Assembly: GCF_025602895.1 (NCBI RefSeq)
Contig: NW_026516347.1
Span: 34,532 to 98,531, forward strand
Direction: 5' to 3'
Length of the DNA stretch: 64,000 bases
DNA from: Polychytrium aggregatum
Lineage: Eukaryota; Chytridiomycota; Chytridiomycetes; Polychytriales
Below the pieces are notes generated by a model that was given only the letters and a program-made list of their open reading frames with translations, made no database searches and had not been told where the DNA came from. Each line of letters opens with the position of its first letter. The stretch's first letter is position 1. Shown one piece after another: positions 23,611 to 36,738 of this stretch. The translations under genes were made by a program, and so were the position numbers.

Positions 23611-26600
23611 ATGAGGCTCAGATCCGTCGACCGAACGGCCACAATTGCGTGGTCGCCCGGAAAGCACTCCCCGCTCCTTGCCACCGGCACCGTCGCTGGA
23701 GCATTCGATGCCTCCTTCAATTCGTCCACCAGCTTGGAAATCTTTGACCTGAATCTCGACTCTGTTCCGGGAACCGAGGGTGCCTCGCGACTCAAGAAAG
23801 TTGGCTCCATCAGCAGCAACGCCAGGTACGGCGCACTCGGTGCATTCATGCCGATGAACGCATCGATCGCATCCAGAGACACCAGCAAGCGTTTGCCTGT
23901 GGCATCGATTGTTGCGTGGGTGTATGGCCGAGCTGCCTTCTCAATGAAGCCACCTCCCCCCCTTGCTCTCTCCTCGCCGCCAACACTCACCGCATGTTCT
24001 CTTCCGGAACGCCAATAGATTCAACCGACTGGCCTGGGGCCTTTCCAGCGATCCATCAAAAACCCACGGCATCCTCGTTGGTGGCAAAGAAAACGGCGAG
24101 CTCGAGCTGTGGAACCCCAAGCTCATTATCGACAACGGCCCCGATGCTCTGGTCCTGCGTCAGTCGGCACATTCTGGCCCTGTGCGTGGGCTGGACTTTA
24201 GCAGCGTGGAAACCAAGCTCTTTGCTTCTGGATCATCGGATGGAGAAGTACGTGCCGAACGCACCGTCGCAGACCAGAACCACCAGCCCGTCCTGTGCTT
24301 GGCATACCCATAGCATAGTATTTATCCAACCTGGGTCTGACCAATCCCGTCAATGTTTTTCAGATCTTTGTTTGGGACCTGAACAACCCCGCCAAGCCCT
24401 ATTCTCCTGGTGCCCGCTCTCTCAAGCTCGAGGACATCACTGCGCTCTCGTGGAACCGTCAGGCCGGGTCGATTCTGGCCACAGCCAGCAACAACGGCCA
24501 AACCGCCATCTGGGACCTCCGCACTCGCAAGGACCTCATCACCCTTTCTCACCCAGGCGGAAGGAGAGCCATCACGAGCGTTGCATGGCACCCGGAGCAT
24601 GTGAGTAACAGGACCGATGACGCTTGGTCGAATCCGTGGAACTGGCAGCCGACTTGTGCGTTGGTCTCCTTTCTCATCGCTTTCTCTCATGCTCCAGGCA
24701 ACTCAAATTGTCACGGCGGCCGATGATGATATGAGCCCCGTTATTCTCACTTGGGATCTTCGCAACGCTCGCGCCCCTGAACGAGTAAGTCCCATTCGCC
24801 TCATCTGTCGTTCTGTCATTCTGTCGTTCTGTCGTTCTGTCATTCTGTCGTTCTGTCGGTCGCCCGTAATAGCACCCGAGTTGAGAATTGTATCGTCTAA
24901 CGGATTGCCCTTCGCTGCGATCTATAGCAACTGGCTGGCCACACCAAGAGCATCTTGTCGCTCTCTTGGTGCCCGAAAGATTCGGATCTGCTGCTCAGTT
25001 GTGGCAAGGACAACCGCACCCTCGTCTGGAATATGTCGTACGGAGAGGTCATTGGCGATCTCGAACACAGCAACAACTGGGCGTTCGATGTGCAGTGGTG
25101 CAGCCGCAACCCTGACCTGATCGGTGTCGCCAGCTTCGACGGCAAAGTCTCTGTGCACTCCCTGCAGGGCTCGTCCACGGCGTACGAGGAGCCCGTCAGC
25201 GTCGTCCACAACCCTGGAGTCCCCAGCGACGATCCCTTCGCCATGCTCCAGCAGTACAGCACCCACACAAACGACACCGGATTTGTGCTGCCCTATCCGC
25301 CAAAGTGGCTCCGCCGCCCGGTTGGTGCCACTTGGGGATTCGGCGGCAAGCTCGCCGTCTTCAACAAGAACCTCGGCCCAACCGCAGTCAGCGTCAAGTC
25401 TGTCGCTACCAACGTCGAATTCTTCAGCCGTGCACAAGAGCTGGAAGGTGCGCTGCAGGACGCAACTGGCGAGAGTCTTTTGACTTTCTGCAAGAAGATT
25501 ACCAGCGAGCAGCCTGCCAGCAAGGGCGGCGACGTTCTGGGATTCCTGCGTGTTATGCTGGAGCGCGGCGAGCGCGAGCAAGTCCTTGAGTTCCTGGGAT
25601 TCAACCGCAACAACATTGCTGGTGACCGCCTGGCTGGCCTCCTGGAGAAGCTCAAGATCCAAGCGCACCCTCCCGCGCAGCCCTCTCCAAAGCCAACAAT
25701 CAAGACCCTTGCGACCAAGGACGATGCTGAAGTCGAGAACAAGGACTCGCTCTCCGATATGTTTGCGGGCGCTGCAGCTGATTTTGCCGTTGGAGGAGGT
25801 GACTCGGCTGCCACAGCCGCGGCCGTGATCTCTCCCAAGCCCAAGCCCAAGCCCACCGTGGGCTCGACGCCATTCAAGCTGTATCCGGTCATCCGCCGAG
25901 GCGAAGAGAGCGATGTCGATGTTCTCATCACTCGTGCGTTGATTCTGGGTGACTTTGAGACCGCGGTTACGGTCTGTCTTGGAGCCGATCGTCTCGCCGA
26001 TGCCGTGATGCTGGCAGTCTGTGGTGGCCACGAACTGCTGGAGCGCACTCAGGCCGAGTATTTCAAGCGCACCCGTGACAAGAAGAGCTATGCCCGCATC
26101 CTGCATAGCGTGGCCAACCAGGATCTGCGCGACATTGTCCTCAATGCCGATCTCGATGGCGTTGAAGGTGGCTGGAGGGACATCCTCGCCCTGATTTGGA
26201 CCTATGCCAATCCCGAGGACTTTAGCGAGTTGCTGAACCTGATTGGCGAGCGCCTCGAGGCCTCTGCCGCTTCCTTGAGCAGCATCAAGCTCGCGGAGAA
26301 GGAGAGCAAGAGTCTTGCGGCGGTACTGTGCTACCTCGGCGCTGGCAACCTGAAGCGCGTGCTCCCCATCTGGACTCGCAGCGATGCCGACGATATCAAA
26401 AAGTCTTCGCTTGCAGCCCCCGGTCGCCAGGCTTCGAACGGCTCGATTCCTCTCCCCAAATTGCAGGCGTTTATCGAAAAGATCTCTCTTTTCCGCGAGG
26501 CGATTCAATACCAGGATGGCGATCTGGTGGAGCAGCCTGCGCAGTACGAGCTCGAGAGTCTCTACAACTATTACGCCGAATATGCCGAACATCTGTCGGC

Positions 26601-28627
26601 GCAGGGAAGCATTTTCGCTGCCCAGCGCTACCTGAACCTTATCCCGATGGCATACGCGTCCGCCAAGTTCATCCACTCAAACGTCGACGCGATCACTGTC
26701 CTCCGTGATCGGGTCTATCAAAGCGGAGGCTACCGCGTTGCGACCACGAGCCAGCCCATGTTCCCTTTCGAGCTGGTTGACGTTTCTCTGGTCAGCAAGC
26801 CCGAACCCGTCGCTCAGCAGCCCGCGCATAATCCATACGCAAGCTACCCGCACGGCACCACAGCCAGTAACGCTGGCTATGACAGCACCAATTATGGCAA
26901 TACTGCCACTTACACAAGCACCACCGGCTATTATAACCCGTACCCCGGCACTGGAGCACACGTATACTCCCCAAGCGGTAAGCATAGCACTCTGGCCAGA
27001 GGGGGCCACGAAAGCCCGCCTGCCAATCTGAGAGCGCTTTGAGATGCAATGTGCCTCTCCCAGACAGCCCCGCGCTGCCTCCGGTTTCTGCTCGCAAACA
27101 TCTGACATGTTGCCGTCCTCAATTGCCACAGGTGCCCCTGCCGCTTACGAGAACACACCCAAGTTCGCGCCGGATACCTTCCCCAACCACCCCAACTATC
27201 CATACGCGCCTGACCGCAGCAGCTCCTATCCCGCGGCTCCTCTCTCGAGCACGGCCACTCCATCGGCAGGCGCGGTCAACTTGCCCCCGCCGCCCATCGC
27301 GCCGATCAATAACGGACTCGCTCGTCCGGGCTCGGCTCAGGGCCCCTTGGGCTATCCTTCGGCCTCTGCCTCCGCCTCCCATCCCGCATACGACTTTGGT
27401 CCCTCATCGGTGCCTCAGCCTAACCCACCGAGCATCAGTCACCACGGCCCACCGGCTGTTTCCCAGCCTCCGCCACGCGTCAACACCCCGCTGATGGCCC
27501 CTCCCCGATCCGTGCCTCCCACTGGTGTCTTTTCTCCCATCGTTCCGTCTGCGCCTGCCCCCGTCCCTGAGCCCGCCGCCCCCACCCGCCATCGTAAGTC
27601 ATGCTCTGCGTTGAATCCGAAATCTTCCGATCTGCCGAATCTGTGCACACACTAACCACTCTCCTCTGGTGCAGCTTTTGGTGATCTGAGCCATATCCCG
27701 GCCGAGCACAAGCCACTGGTTGCTTCTGTGCAAAAGTACATCAAGAGCGCAAAAGACAGTGTCGTCGGGGTAAGTGTCTCACGTGGACCCAGCCCGAGAG
27801 TGCCATTCGATATCTGTGTTCGCGATGTGCATGGCAGCGCTCCTGGACTTTGCGCTGGCTCTGAGCGACCGATCCACTGCCATGTTTCAGGCCCAGCAAA
27901 AGAAGATCATCGAAGATGCCGAGAAGCGTGTCAGCCATCTACTGGATCAGCTGAACAACTCCGAGCTCCCAAAAGACATCACCGACAAACTCTCTGAGCT
28001 TTTCAAGGGTATGTTGGCCATACAACACTCTAGGCCGCCAACAGTGCCGATATGCCGCGCCTGGCGCGGAACTGACGTCGCTTTCCTATCCTTTTCATCG
28101 TCCCAGGTCTCGACTCGGGTGACTACGCCAGCTCCCACGCAGCTCAGGTCAAGCTAATGAGCGAACGATTTGATGTGACTGGCGCCTGGGTTGTTGGCAT
28201 CAAGCGTCTGATTGACTCTGCGGAACAAGCAGCCAAGCGGGCAGCCCAGCCTTCTCCTGCCGTTTCGCATCTCCCCCCGCCTCCCACTGGCGGCATCCCC
28301 TCAGCCAGCGCGCAAGGACGCGGAGCGTATGGCGCTCCTCCTGCCTCAGTCAATGGCTATGGTGCTCCTCCTCCATCAGCCAACCCTTACGGTGCTCCTC
28401 CTGCCTCAGCCAATGCCTATGGCGCTCCTCCTCCATCAGCCAACCTTTACGGCGCTCCTCCTCCATCAGCCAACCCTTACGGTGCTCCACCTGCATCGGC
28501 CAACCCTTACGGTGCCCCTCCACCCGCTGCAAATTACGGTGCCCCTCCGACAGCCGCTAACTATGGCGCACCGCCGGCATCAAACTACGGAGCACCCCCT
28601 CCCCAGGGCCATTCGCGACCTTTCTAG
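23611..28627 (+). CDS. SEC31: SEC31, COPII outer-coat subunit
   Basis: Nine exons (23611-23825, 24019-24247, 24364-24600, 24698-24784, 24928-26977, 27132-27593, 27675-27769, 27891-28008, 28107-28627) join in frame to 1337 residues, the usual size for the family. Residues 1 to about 330 form a WD40 beta-propeller (repeats ending in LELWNP, IFVWDL, TAIWDL, ILTWDL and TLVWNM). A helical solenoid follows (about residues 470-850), then a Pro/Ser-rich linker and a C-terminal helical domain (GDYASSHAAQVKLMSERFD). The end is a run of about ten YGAPPxSANx-type repeats. SEC31 pairs with SEC13 to build the cage that buds vesicles from the ER and stimulates the SAR1 GTPase cycle. The Pro-rich linker is where SEC23 is contacted in the family. 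Confidence 0.94.
28324..28610 (+). repeat. In-frame tandem repeat encoding YGAPPxSANx
   Basis: About ten units of roughly 30 bases (core TAYGGYGCTCCTCC) lie in the last exon of SEC31. Each encodes YGAPP plus a Ser/Ala-Asn spacer, and units are shorter toward the end. The near-identity of units suggests recent expansion by slippage or unequal exchange. Confidence 0.85.
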
Positions 28628-29439
28628 ACTGGAGTGATCAATGCCTGGCTTGACTGTTGCTTCTCGCCCCCGCTTGCCTCTAATCGTGCGCTTGTATGTG
28701 CGCCTCTTACCGTTCCCCAATGTTTCCTCCTCTCCCCCCCCTCCTATCGATTGCCTGCGTTCGCTCTCGCCAAGCGGCGTCGATCGTTTTTCCCCATCCT
28801 CTTTCCATCTGGGCTGTTTGTTGAAATTGGATACAGCTGGCCATCGGTGAACACGCAGTCTCAATCAATTTGCAGCCAGTCCATATGATCCCACGCCACG
28901 CCTTCGCAGGCTCGGCGGCGAACTCGCAGCCAAATCGCCCAATTAGAGGATGCGTGCCGAGACCAAGAGCTGCCGACCGGACATTCAGCACCGGTGCCGG
29001 CAGCTAACCATGCGAAGGAATTGGGAGGTCCAGAAGCGGTCCAGCAGAAGCATGGACGCAAATCTATTACGGGCGGCATCATCAACTGTACAGCCATGCA
29101 TGCTCGGTCCCCCAGGCAACCAGAGCAGCAAATGAAAAAAAAAAAAAAACAATAACATATACGCAGAGACAAACGAGAGAAGCAGACCGCAAATCGTAAG
29201 CAAAGGGAGGACGAAGAAGGGGAGCAAAAAAATCCCAAAGGAGATATCAGATCTCAAAAAAAGCGCCAGGATCTGGCGAGTTTGTATGTAGATCGAGCAC
29301 GACATGTCCCATGGATTTGCTGGTTGCAAATGCGACCGGTTGCTCTGACAAAGATCTGCAATGTAGTCGCAGCCCGTGCAAAGGGGAGACAGGCTCGGCT
29401 GCCGACTGGATTTTCAGGCCGCATAGCGTCTCGACAACA
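28628..29439. other. Convergent 3' region SEC31/GrpE
   Basis: No gene is recognised. An adenine run lies at about 29134-29149 and A-rich sequence at 29221-29265. Both genes end here. Confidence 0.5.
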
Positions 29440-30114
29440 TTAGTTCGAAGGATCCAGCACCACGCCGACCTGGGCGGGTCTCAAGACACGACCGTTCAGA
29501 GAGAAGCCGGGCTTGGTCACCTCCAGGACAGTACCGGGCTCCTTGTTGGGCACGGGGACCTGGAACATGGCCTGGTGATGGTTGGGATCGAACTTTTCGC
29601 CCAAAGGCGAGAACCGCTCGACGCCGTGGCGCTTGAGGGCCTTCAGGAAGTTGTCCTGGGTCATCTTGACTCCCTCCTGGAGGGTCTTCAGGGCACCGCC
29701 AGCCTGGAGATCCTGCTCCGAGACCGAGCCAAGAGCCAGATCCAGCACATCGACCGTCTCCAGCATGTCCTTGGCAAACTTTTGGATGGCGAACTGAGAG
29801 GCGTTTTCGATCTCCTTCCGTGTCCGCTGGCGGATGTTTTCCTGTTCGGCGAGGGAGCGGCGGTACGAGTCGTGCAGGTCCTTGATCTGAGACTCCTTGT
29901 CGGCCAGAGTCTGATGAAGCTTGGCCAACTGATCGCTCAGCTCCTTCTGGCTGGGCGCATTAGCGTCGGCGGGCTGCGAGGCCGACTCGGTGGTGTACAG
30001 ACGAGCGACGGCTGGGACAAGACGTCTTGCCGAAAGAGCAGCCGGGAGCGGCAGGCAGGCCGCTTGGGAGGAGGCAGCGAAGGAGCGTGCGATCTGGCGA
30101 CGGGCAGCAAACAT
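29440..30114 (-). CDS. MGE1: GrpE, mitochondrial Hsp70 nucleotide-exchange factor
   Basis: A single intronless frame of 224 residues. The start at 30114 is chosen because it opens a mitochondrial presequence (MFAARRQIARSFAASSQAA), basic and without acidic residues; an in-frame upstream Met at 30201 would add 29 residues. After the presequence comes a long coiled coil (KELSDQLAKLHQTLADKE to ENIRQRTRKEIENASQFA), then the GrpE core (FAKDMLETVDVLDLAL, FDPNHHQAMFQVP) and the conserved C-terminal strand GRVLRPAQVGVV. It releases ADP from matrix Hsp70 during protein import and folding. It is the only host gene in the window that appears to have no intron. Confidence 0.93.
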   Translation of the reverse strand: MFAARRQIARSFAASSQAACLPLPAALSARRLVPAVARLYTTESASQPADANAPSQKELSDQLAKLHQTLADKESQIKDLHDSYRRSLAEQENIRQRTRKEIENASQFAIQKFAKDMLETVDVLDLALGSVSEQDLQAGGALKTLQEGVKMTQDNFLKALKRHGVERFSPLGEKFDPNHHQAMFQVPVPNKEPGTVLEVTKPGFSLNGRVLRPAQVGVVLDPSN

Positions 30115-32650
30115 GGCAGCGGGATACAACAGCGTGGGCGTGTAGAGGAGCGAGATGGAGATTGGGCGAGCTTGGCAGCGACGGTGTAGATGCGATATCA
30201 AGCTGGATGACGGCGAATCGACAGCCGCAGACGACGGAGAGGCAGATCAGACGGGCTGCGCGACCGCCGACTTTTTTTTCGCCGGCCGCTGATTCGTCGA
30301 TTTGGGCTGCGGATGGTGTGTGTGTGTGCGTACACAAAGTGTGTGGCGTGAACGGCCTGGATGCAGATCCAGAAGCAGCTTGCGATTTCGTAATGTAGTG
30401 AAAGTACTTATCGGCATATCGGATCGGTCTCCGTGAGACCCGAGTGCGAGCGATCGGCACAATACCCTGGAGGGCAGGTGCGAGGCCAGATTTGCTCACA
30501 ACCAATCCCGTTGTCCAAATCGATAGATTGCAACTCACCAACTCCATCTCCTCACGCCTGGACACACCTGCGAGGCTTTGAACCCAAGGAGTGACAGGCT
30601 GAGGACTGGGACGGATGTACATTGCGGATGGACACTGTGGATAGACACTGTGGGTGGATATTGCGGATGGAGTTATGGATGATGGATGCGTGTGTATTCC
30701 CATCGCACAGAAGAGGATCTGTCCTGGGCTCTACGTTCATTCAAGATGGTATCAGCGAGCAGCTCCAGAGTTGTGTAATTGTGCATCGCGTGGCTGATTC
30801 GATTAGCTCTGTACTTGATACCATGTCCGAGAACTAACCTGACGAAGTAAGCTCGGCTCTGTAGAGTGCGGCGAAGCCTGCAGGAGCATCTCACGACCAA
30901 CCGCTCGTAACAGTGGTGATCAATGCCACAGAGGCCGGGTACTCATCCGTGTATTCGTTGGAAAGCCTCCAGTCTAGCCAGTCGAGTCTGCCCTCGCTCA
31001 TTTTACGATGTCCCGAACGGTTCACCGACCAAGTCGAGCAAGGGGGCGAGAGCGTATCGCGAGGGCTTGGGTATCGGCCGTCGGTCGGATCCACCGCTTT
31101 CCCGTCTCGTTTGGAGCGAGCTTCAGAGAAGAGCGAGGGGGCAGCCCAGCAAGTGGGTATCACCGATGATCTTTGCCGGAGGGTATCCCTGGCGATTTGT
31201 TTTAGCGCACAAGCTTGCGCCGGAGTACTGCAACAAGGACGCTGGGCTGAGAACTAGCGCTTTTGCTTGCTATGGGGAAAGACATTGGCCATGTGGCCTG
31301 CACGCCCTTTCATCGCCGCCTGGGCGGCAAATTGACTGCTCCACCAACGCCGCTTTGGAAGGCTGGATACCCTCTCGAAAATCGTTGGTCGTTAGTGGTT
31401 GATTTGAAATGACTCTGATGCTGCGGAGCCTGATTGGTCGGCAATGCCATCGCAGCAGCAGCAATACTCTGTTTCGGCGATGGAGCGCTGCCAACCAATT
31501 CACCCACACTGAGGTATCCCGTGGCTGCCAGTATCGATCGTGCTTGTCCGGACTCAGGTTGAGTAACTCGGATGCCATGGTTTGGTATCCCATTGCACCA
31601 GAGTGACCCTGTGGATCGTTGCTCGAGCGGCGAACTGTGTTGACGCCTCCAGACCTCTGTGTTTTGCATGCAAGTTCGGTCGACAAGCAAACATCATTAC
31701 AGCACCAGCACGCAAGCTTCTCGTTTCCAACGCCAGAGTGGGAATCCGAGCGAGGCGGGCTGTGGGAACGGATTCGTTTGTCCAGCCACGGAGCAAGTGA
31801 TCCGCCACGGAGCCAGCTCCGTCCAAGCGCGCGATCGCCGACTGCCAGTGCTGCGATTTATCTTCGCCACTATTGCCCAGGCAGGCAGGCTGGGCCGTCC
31901 TCGGGTCCGCCGAATGCCCACCACCCGCAAAGCATTCGTATGTTGACAGCGGGGAGTGTGCAATGGCCCTCGCTTGGGCCTGCACACCCGGAATACATCA
32001 ATATCGTGAGCAATCAGCGCAGCTTTGGGATGGTATCTTCCCAGCGACTTTCATATCCACCCCCCCCCAAAAAAAAAATGCCGATTCGGACCATTGGCCG
32101 CCCAGAGATCCTGATCCGGTCTGCTGCCGAGCAGGGTATCGCTCCGGCCACAGCCGCCAAGACGGGTCAGGTTTGGCCAGAGAGCATCGCCACCGCGCCC
32201 ATGGCCTGTTCATGCCCTCTCAACGGGACTTGGAGGGCTCGCCAGACGACGATACGAAGCTGCCCGACGACCCAGTCCGCACCGACCAGAGCAAGAGCAG
32301 CACGACCAAGTCGATGCCGACTTGGCCAGAGACAACCCGGGCAGACCCAGCTTTATCAAAGCCACCAGCCCCGAGCGGTGTTGTGGCTGTTGTGGCTATT
32401 GTGGCTCTTGTGACAGCTTGTTGGGGAGGACAAGGAGAGGGTATCCAGCATTCGACCAATCGTTTTTCGCGCTCCACGTCTGCCCTCGCCGTTAAACTCT
32501 GGGCCAAAGCAGCAACCTCCCTCTCTGCCTTCCCCCCCCTCGATCTCCAAAACCTCTGCCAGTCCGAATACTCGATCATCCTCAACCGCCCCTAGCTGCT
32601 CTCGTCTCCGATCTTTGGTCTTTGCCTCCGCGCATCGCAGACTCGCCGAG
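30115..32650. other. 2.5-kb region with no recognised gene
   Basis: Open frames exist on both strands but none shows a known domain or a clean exon chain. One frame on the plus strand (31873-32595) is open for 240 codons and includes a hydrophobic run GVVAVVAIVALVTACW encoded by a GTTGTGGCT repeat (32386-32415). Another reading of the same bases gives a Cys-rich run. Short repeats such as GGATGGACACTGTGGATAGACACTG are present at 30615-30670. It may hold a non-coding RNA, a rapidly evolving gene or transposon remains; nothing here decides between them. Confidence 0.4.
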
Positions 32651-35600
32651 ATGTCCAAACAGCTCATGGACAAGAAAGCCTCGGATCCGATGGATCCGCT
32701 GTCCTCTTCGCCTTCGGCCCCCTCGCTGCCTGGTGCTGCTCCCCAGAGCCAGCCCTCGCTGGTGCGTCCATCTTTGCCATCCACCTGACTCTGCGATTGC
32801 CTGCGTTGCCACCTCGGTGTCGCACTCTCTGCAGCATCCCATCAGCCCATTTTGCTCTCATCCTCCAAGTTGCCTGTGCTGCTGTCTTGGCGACTCTTGT
32901 TGCCTCGCTCTCGTTCCGCTGGTCTGGCATCTCTGGAGTGGCACCCGTGGCTGCCTATTCTGGTCTCCGCCGTCGCTCACCCGTCCATATCATCTTCGTC
33001 CCTGCATCGCTCGACCCTGAACTGCAGAAAGTGGGAGCTTGTTTCTGCTGTGCCAGTTTGCTCCGGTTCCCGCAAACGGTTTCGTGCTTCAATTGCACCA
33101 TCTGCAACACGAGTAAGCACCGCGTTCGCAGTGACAGCGGCCCTGTCAGCCCCTCTATACTTGAGACAAGACAATACCGATGATCGCGCATGGCCGCATT
33201 CAACGATTCGATCGATTGCTGGCTGATCGGAGCGGATATAAGGGGGGATCAACGTGCGGCTTGTCCAAAGGGGCCGGACCTTCGGACAGTGGCTGCTCAG
33301 CGAGCTAACATTATCGTCTTGCCAACATCACAGTCAATGACCTCACGCCCACCGGGCCGCCAAAAGGTTTGTACCGCGCTCTGCCAAGCACCAGTGTCTT
33401 TCGCAGCATCCACGACTGACACCCGATTCTCCTGAATCTTTCAGCCAGCCACTTTGGCATCGCCCTGACGCTTCCCCTGGTCCACAAGCTGGCATCCGAT
33501 GCCACGAAGGATCAGTCCAAAATCGCGCCGCTGCAGAATGTGCTCGCCGATAGCTTCTCAATATTCCAGTTCCTCAACAGCTCATTTGCGAATGTAAGCA
33601 CCCTCCCAAGCTTGCTCCATCGCCGAGTTTATCACTTGCACATCTGCCGAAGCAGCTTTGGGGGTGTGCCACCCCGCTGGCCTGGTCAATCGTAGTCGAT
33701 GCTTGTCGCAATTAGAGTTGCTAATGCTAGGTGTTCGATATACAGCTACAGATGCCGCCATCACTGCAGAGCACAGGACTGGACACGGACTCGATGGACA
33801 AGACCTTCAGCATCATCTCCTCCGTATGTTCGAGCTAGTCGAAGCAGATGTCTGTGATGGAGCTACCTGCTGCCTGCTGCCTGCCATACTGACTCAAAGC
33901 CACCTTCCGACGCATTTGTCGCTGCTACGCCTCCACACAAAGTCGCCCCAGTTGGTCACGATTGTTTTCGAGGCTATCCTCCGTCTTCTGAAGCGACCCG
34001 GAAGGTAAGCACTGAGTCTGCCAGCAACGCTTCTGCTTCGCCCTAAGGCCGCGGTACCTTAACTCGGCTACGCGCATATCCCAGACCGATTCAAAAATGC
34101 AACGAGCTTCAATTTTTGATGATCATCATCGAGGTATGCATCTACAACCAGCTCAGCTGTCGTGCAGCATGCCTGCGTCGTTGGCCTTCGACTGGTGCGG
34201 AAGCCCTCTCACTGACTCGATTTGGCTTGGCTACTGTTCAGTGCCCCTTTATCGTCGTTCGACCATCGATCCTTGATGATGCGAAGCATCTCGAAGTTGT
34301 TGCCCGACTGCTCGGCCTGATATCCGGACTCGCGAATGAGCTCCACCATTTTATCGTCAACTGGTTCATTCTGTACGTAGCACACAAAGACCACGCCGTC
34401 CTCTCACCTACCGACGCCCCTCACATCAGCCAACTCGATGTTCGAACGGATGCATACTGACACGATGCACACATAACGACATTGGCCCCGTAGCATGCCC
34501 TTTGAACGCTTCCAAAGCAAGGTGACCCTGGTCAATCGCTTCATTGGAACACGGATGACCCGGATGCAGAACTTCCCCTCCATGTATATGAAGGACTGGG
34601 CGATCAAAGCCGCTGCCAGGGTTATGGCACTTTTGTGTAAGCACAGCGCCGGCATCATGCGACCAGTCCGTTGCAAGTTATGGAGTGCAGCCTGAGGACA
34701 GTGAGTGGCGCTTGAGATGACTCTAACTTTTATGCCGTCCATAGTCGCTGCGAACGCCAAGAGATCGCAGCGGCTCCACGTAAACGAGTTCTACAATACC
34801 GTTGTCGACTACTTGGATGTGGGCCAGGACTTTTGGCGGTGGCAGGGCGAGCATGCTGGGTAGGTTTCGCACCTTTACATCCAGCGGCCGAGGTGGGCTG
34901 GCTGGCTGGCTGGCTGTGGTGGGCTTGCAGATTCCTGCGGGCCATGGTGCAGGACCGTGTTGCTGTGCAAGCCATCAATCGTCTCGCTGCGCATCACTAA
35001 CCAGCCTTTCGATTGGACGCTGCAGATCGTTCTCTTTCTGCCAGTATCCGTTCCTGATATCGCTGGGGTCGAAAATTAAGGTATACCATCGATTCGAGAC
35101 AGAGACTCATCCGCACGGATCTTGAACCAAGCTGAGCACCAGCCGCCTTCTGTTGGTACTGATACATACATCGACCTCGATCCGACTCCTCCAAATCGCC
35201 CTCAGATCATCCAAGCCGAGAACTCTCGAATTATGACCGAAAAGTTCAGGTCCGCGTACTATCGTCTGACAGTCCACGGTCTCCCCGCCGATCCGTTCCT
35301 CACGCTCCGGGTGCGACGCAACAACCTCATCCACGACTCGCTGAGCCAGCTGCGAGCACCAAACATCGATTTGCGCAAGAAGCTCAAGATCGAGTTTGCC
35401 AACGAAGCTGGTATCGATGCCGGCGGCCTTACCAAGGAGTGGTTCCTCCTGCTCGTCCGCGATTTGTTTGACCCACAATACGGCATGTTTGTCTTTGAGG
35501 AAGAGAGCCAGCTCTGCTGGTTCAACAAAGCTAGCTTCGAAAACACTGAAGAGTTTCGCCTCGTTGGCACAATCCTGGGACTGGCCATATCCCACGGCAC

Positions 35601-36738
35601 CATCCTGGACGTGCATTTCCCGTTGGCGTGCTACAAGAAGCTGCTCAACGTGCCTCCGACCTTTGATGATTTGATGCAGCTTTCGCCGTCAATTGGGCGC
35701 AGCTTCGAGCAAATGCTTAGATACGACGCGGACGACTTTAGGGACGTATTTGATCTCGACTTTGTGGTCGAATTCGACCGATTCGGCGAACTCGTGCGCC
35801 ACGAGCTTATTCCAAACGGCGCATCGATTCCCGTGACGAAGGACAACGTTCAAGAGTATATCAACAAGTATATCGAGTGGAAGTTCACCACCTCGGTCAA
35901 GGCACAGTTCGACGCCTTTCAGACCGGGTTCCTCGAAGCATGCGGCGGCAACGCGCTCTCACTGCTGCGCCCTTCGGAAATCGAGGCCATTATCATTGGC
36001 GAAACCGAGATCGATTTTATGGGCTTGGAAACGGTTACGGAATATGAAGGGTAAGCACCGATAGCAGGCACTGGCCATGGACCACATCCGCAAACAAGCA
36101 ATCGCAAAGCCGATCCCGCGCGGCTGCAAATGCTGGTTTGACTGACATGGCTGGCTAAACGCATCGGCGAATGTTCCATGTTATCTATTCTCAACCGCAG
36201 ATTCGTCCGAGGCGAGCCCTACATCAAATGCTTTTGGGAGATCATCAGCGCCTACTCGGAGGAAAACAAGCGCCGATTCTTGATGTTTGTCACTGGAACG
36301 GACCGCATTCCGCCTACGGGAATCCAGAACATGAAATTCAAGCTGTCCTGCCTTGGCGAGGTGAGTTCCCAACACGCCAGAACAGATTGCTCTGATTCCA
36401 CCATCCTGTCGCCTGGCCCTCTCCAATGCCTCTCTCTCTGCACAGCCACAGCCGCAGCCACAGTAGCTAACTTCCAGCCGTCTCGGTCTCGCAAACTCCA
36501 TCCACAGGATTCAGATGACTTGCCTCTGTCGCACACGTGCTTCAACCAGCTGTGTCTGTATCGATACTCCTCAAGGGCAAAGCTCATCGACAAATTGGAA
36601 AAGGCAATGCTGTGGAGGTGAGTGACTCGTTGTGTGCTCTGTGTCAATGCCTGTCGTGATCCGGACACAGTCCAATTCTGACATGTTGTGCTTCTCTCTC
36701 CCGGTTCTGTTGGCAGCTCTGGCTTCCATGTAAAATAG
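32651..36738 (+). CDS. HECT-type E3 ubiquitin ligase (HUL4/HECTD2-like)
   Basis: The gene has roughly 14 exons. The first encodes a short disordered N-terminus (MSKQLMDKKAS). An early exon near 33025-33110 encodes a Cys pattern CFCC...CFNCTIC, probably a small zinc ribbon. Middle exons give helical sequence (FEAILRLLKRPGR, VNRFIGTRMTRMQNFPS, FSFCQYPFLISLGSKIK). The HECT domain runs from RVRRNNLIHDSL through EAGIDAGGLTKEWFLLLVRDLF and EFRLVGTILGLAI to the catalytic loop LPLSHTCFNQLCLYRY, in which the Cys codon is at 36538-36540. The last coding exon is tiny (36717-36738, ending in GFHVK after SS). The C-terminal pattern matches the HECTD2/HUL4 group better than NEDD4 types, and no WW or C2 domain is seen. 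It accepts ubiquitin from an E2 on the Cys and passes it to substrates, which are unknown. Confidence 0.85.

Noticed and set aside
24922-26676. 584-codon open frame on the minus strand
   Set aside because: It lies exactly antisense to the large SEC31 exon and is explained by high GC3 coding on the plus strand. No family motif is seen.
30200-32640. tRNA or rRNA gene in the empty region
   Set aside because: No A-box/B-box pair with a plausible cloverleaf and no rRNA-like sequence could be found by eye.
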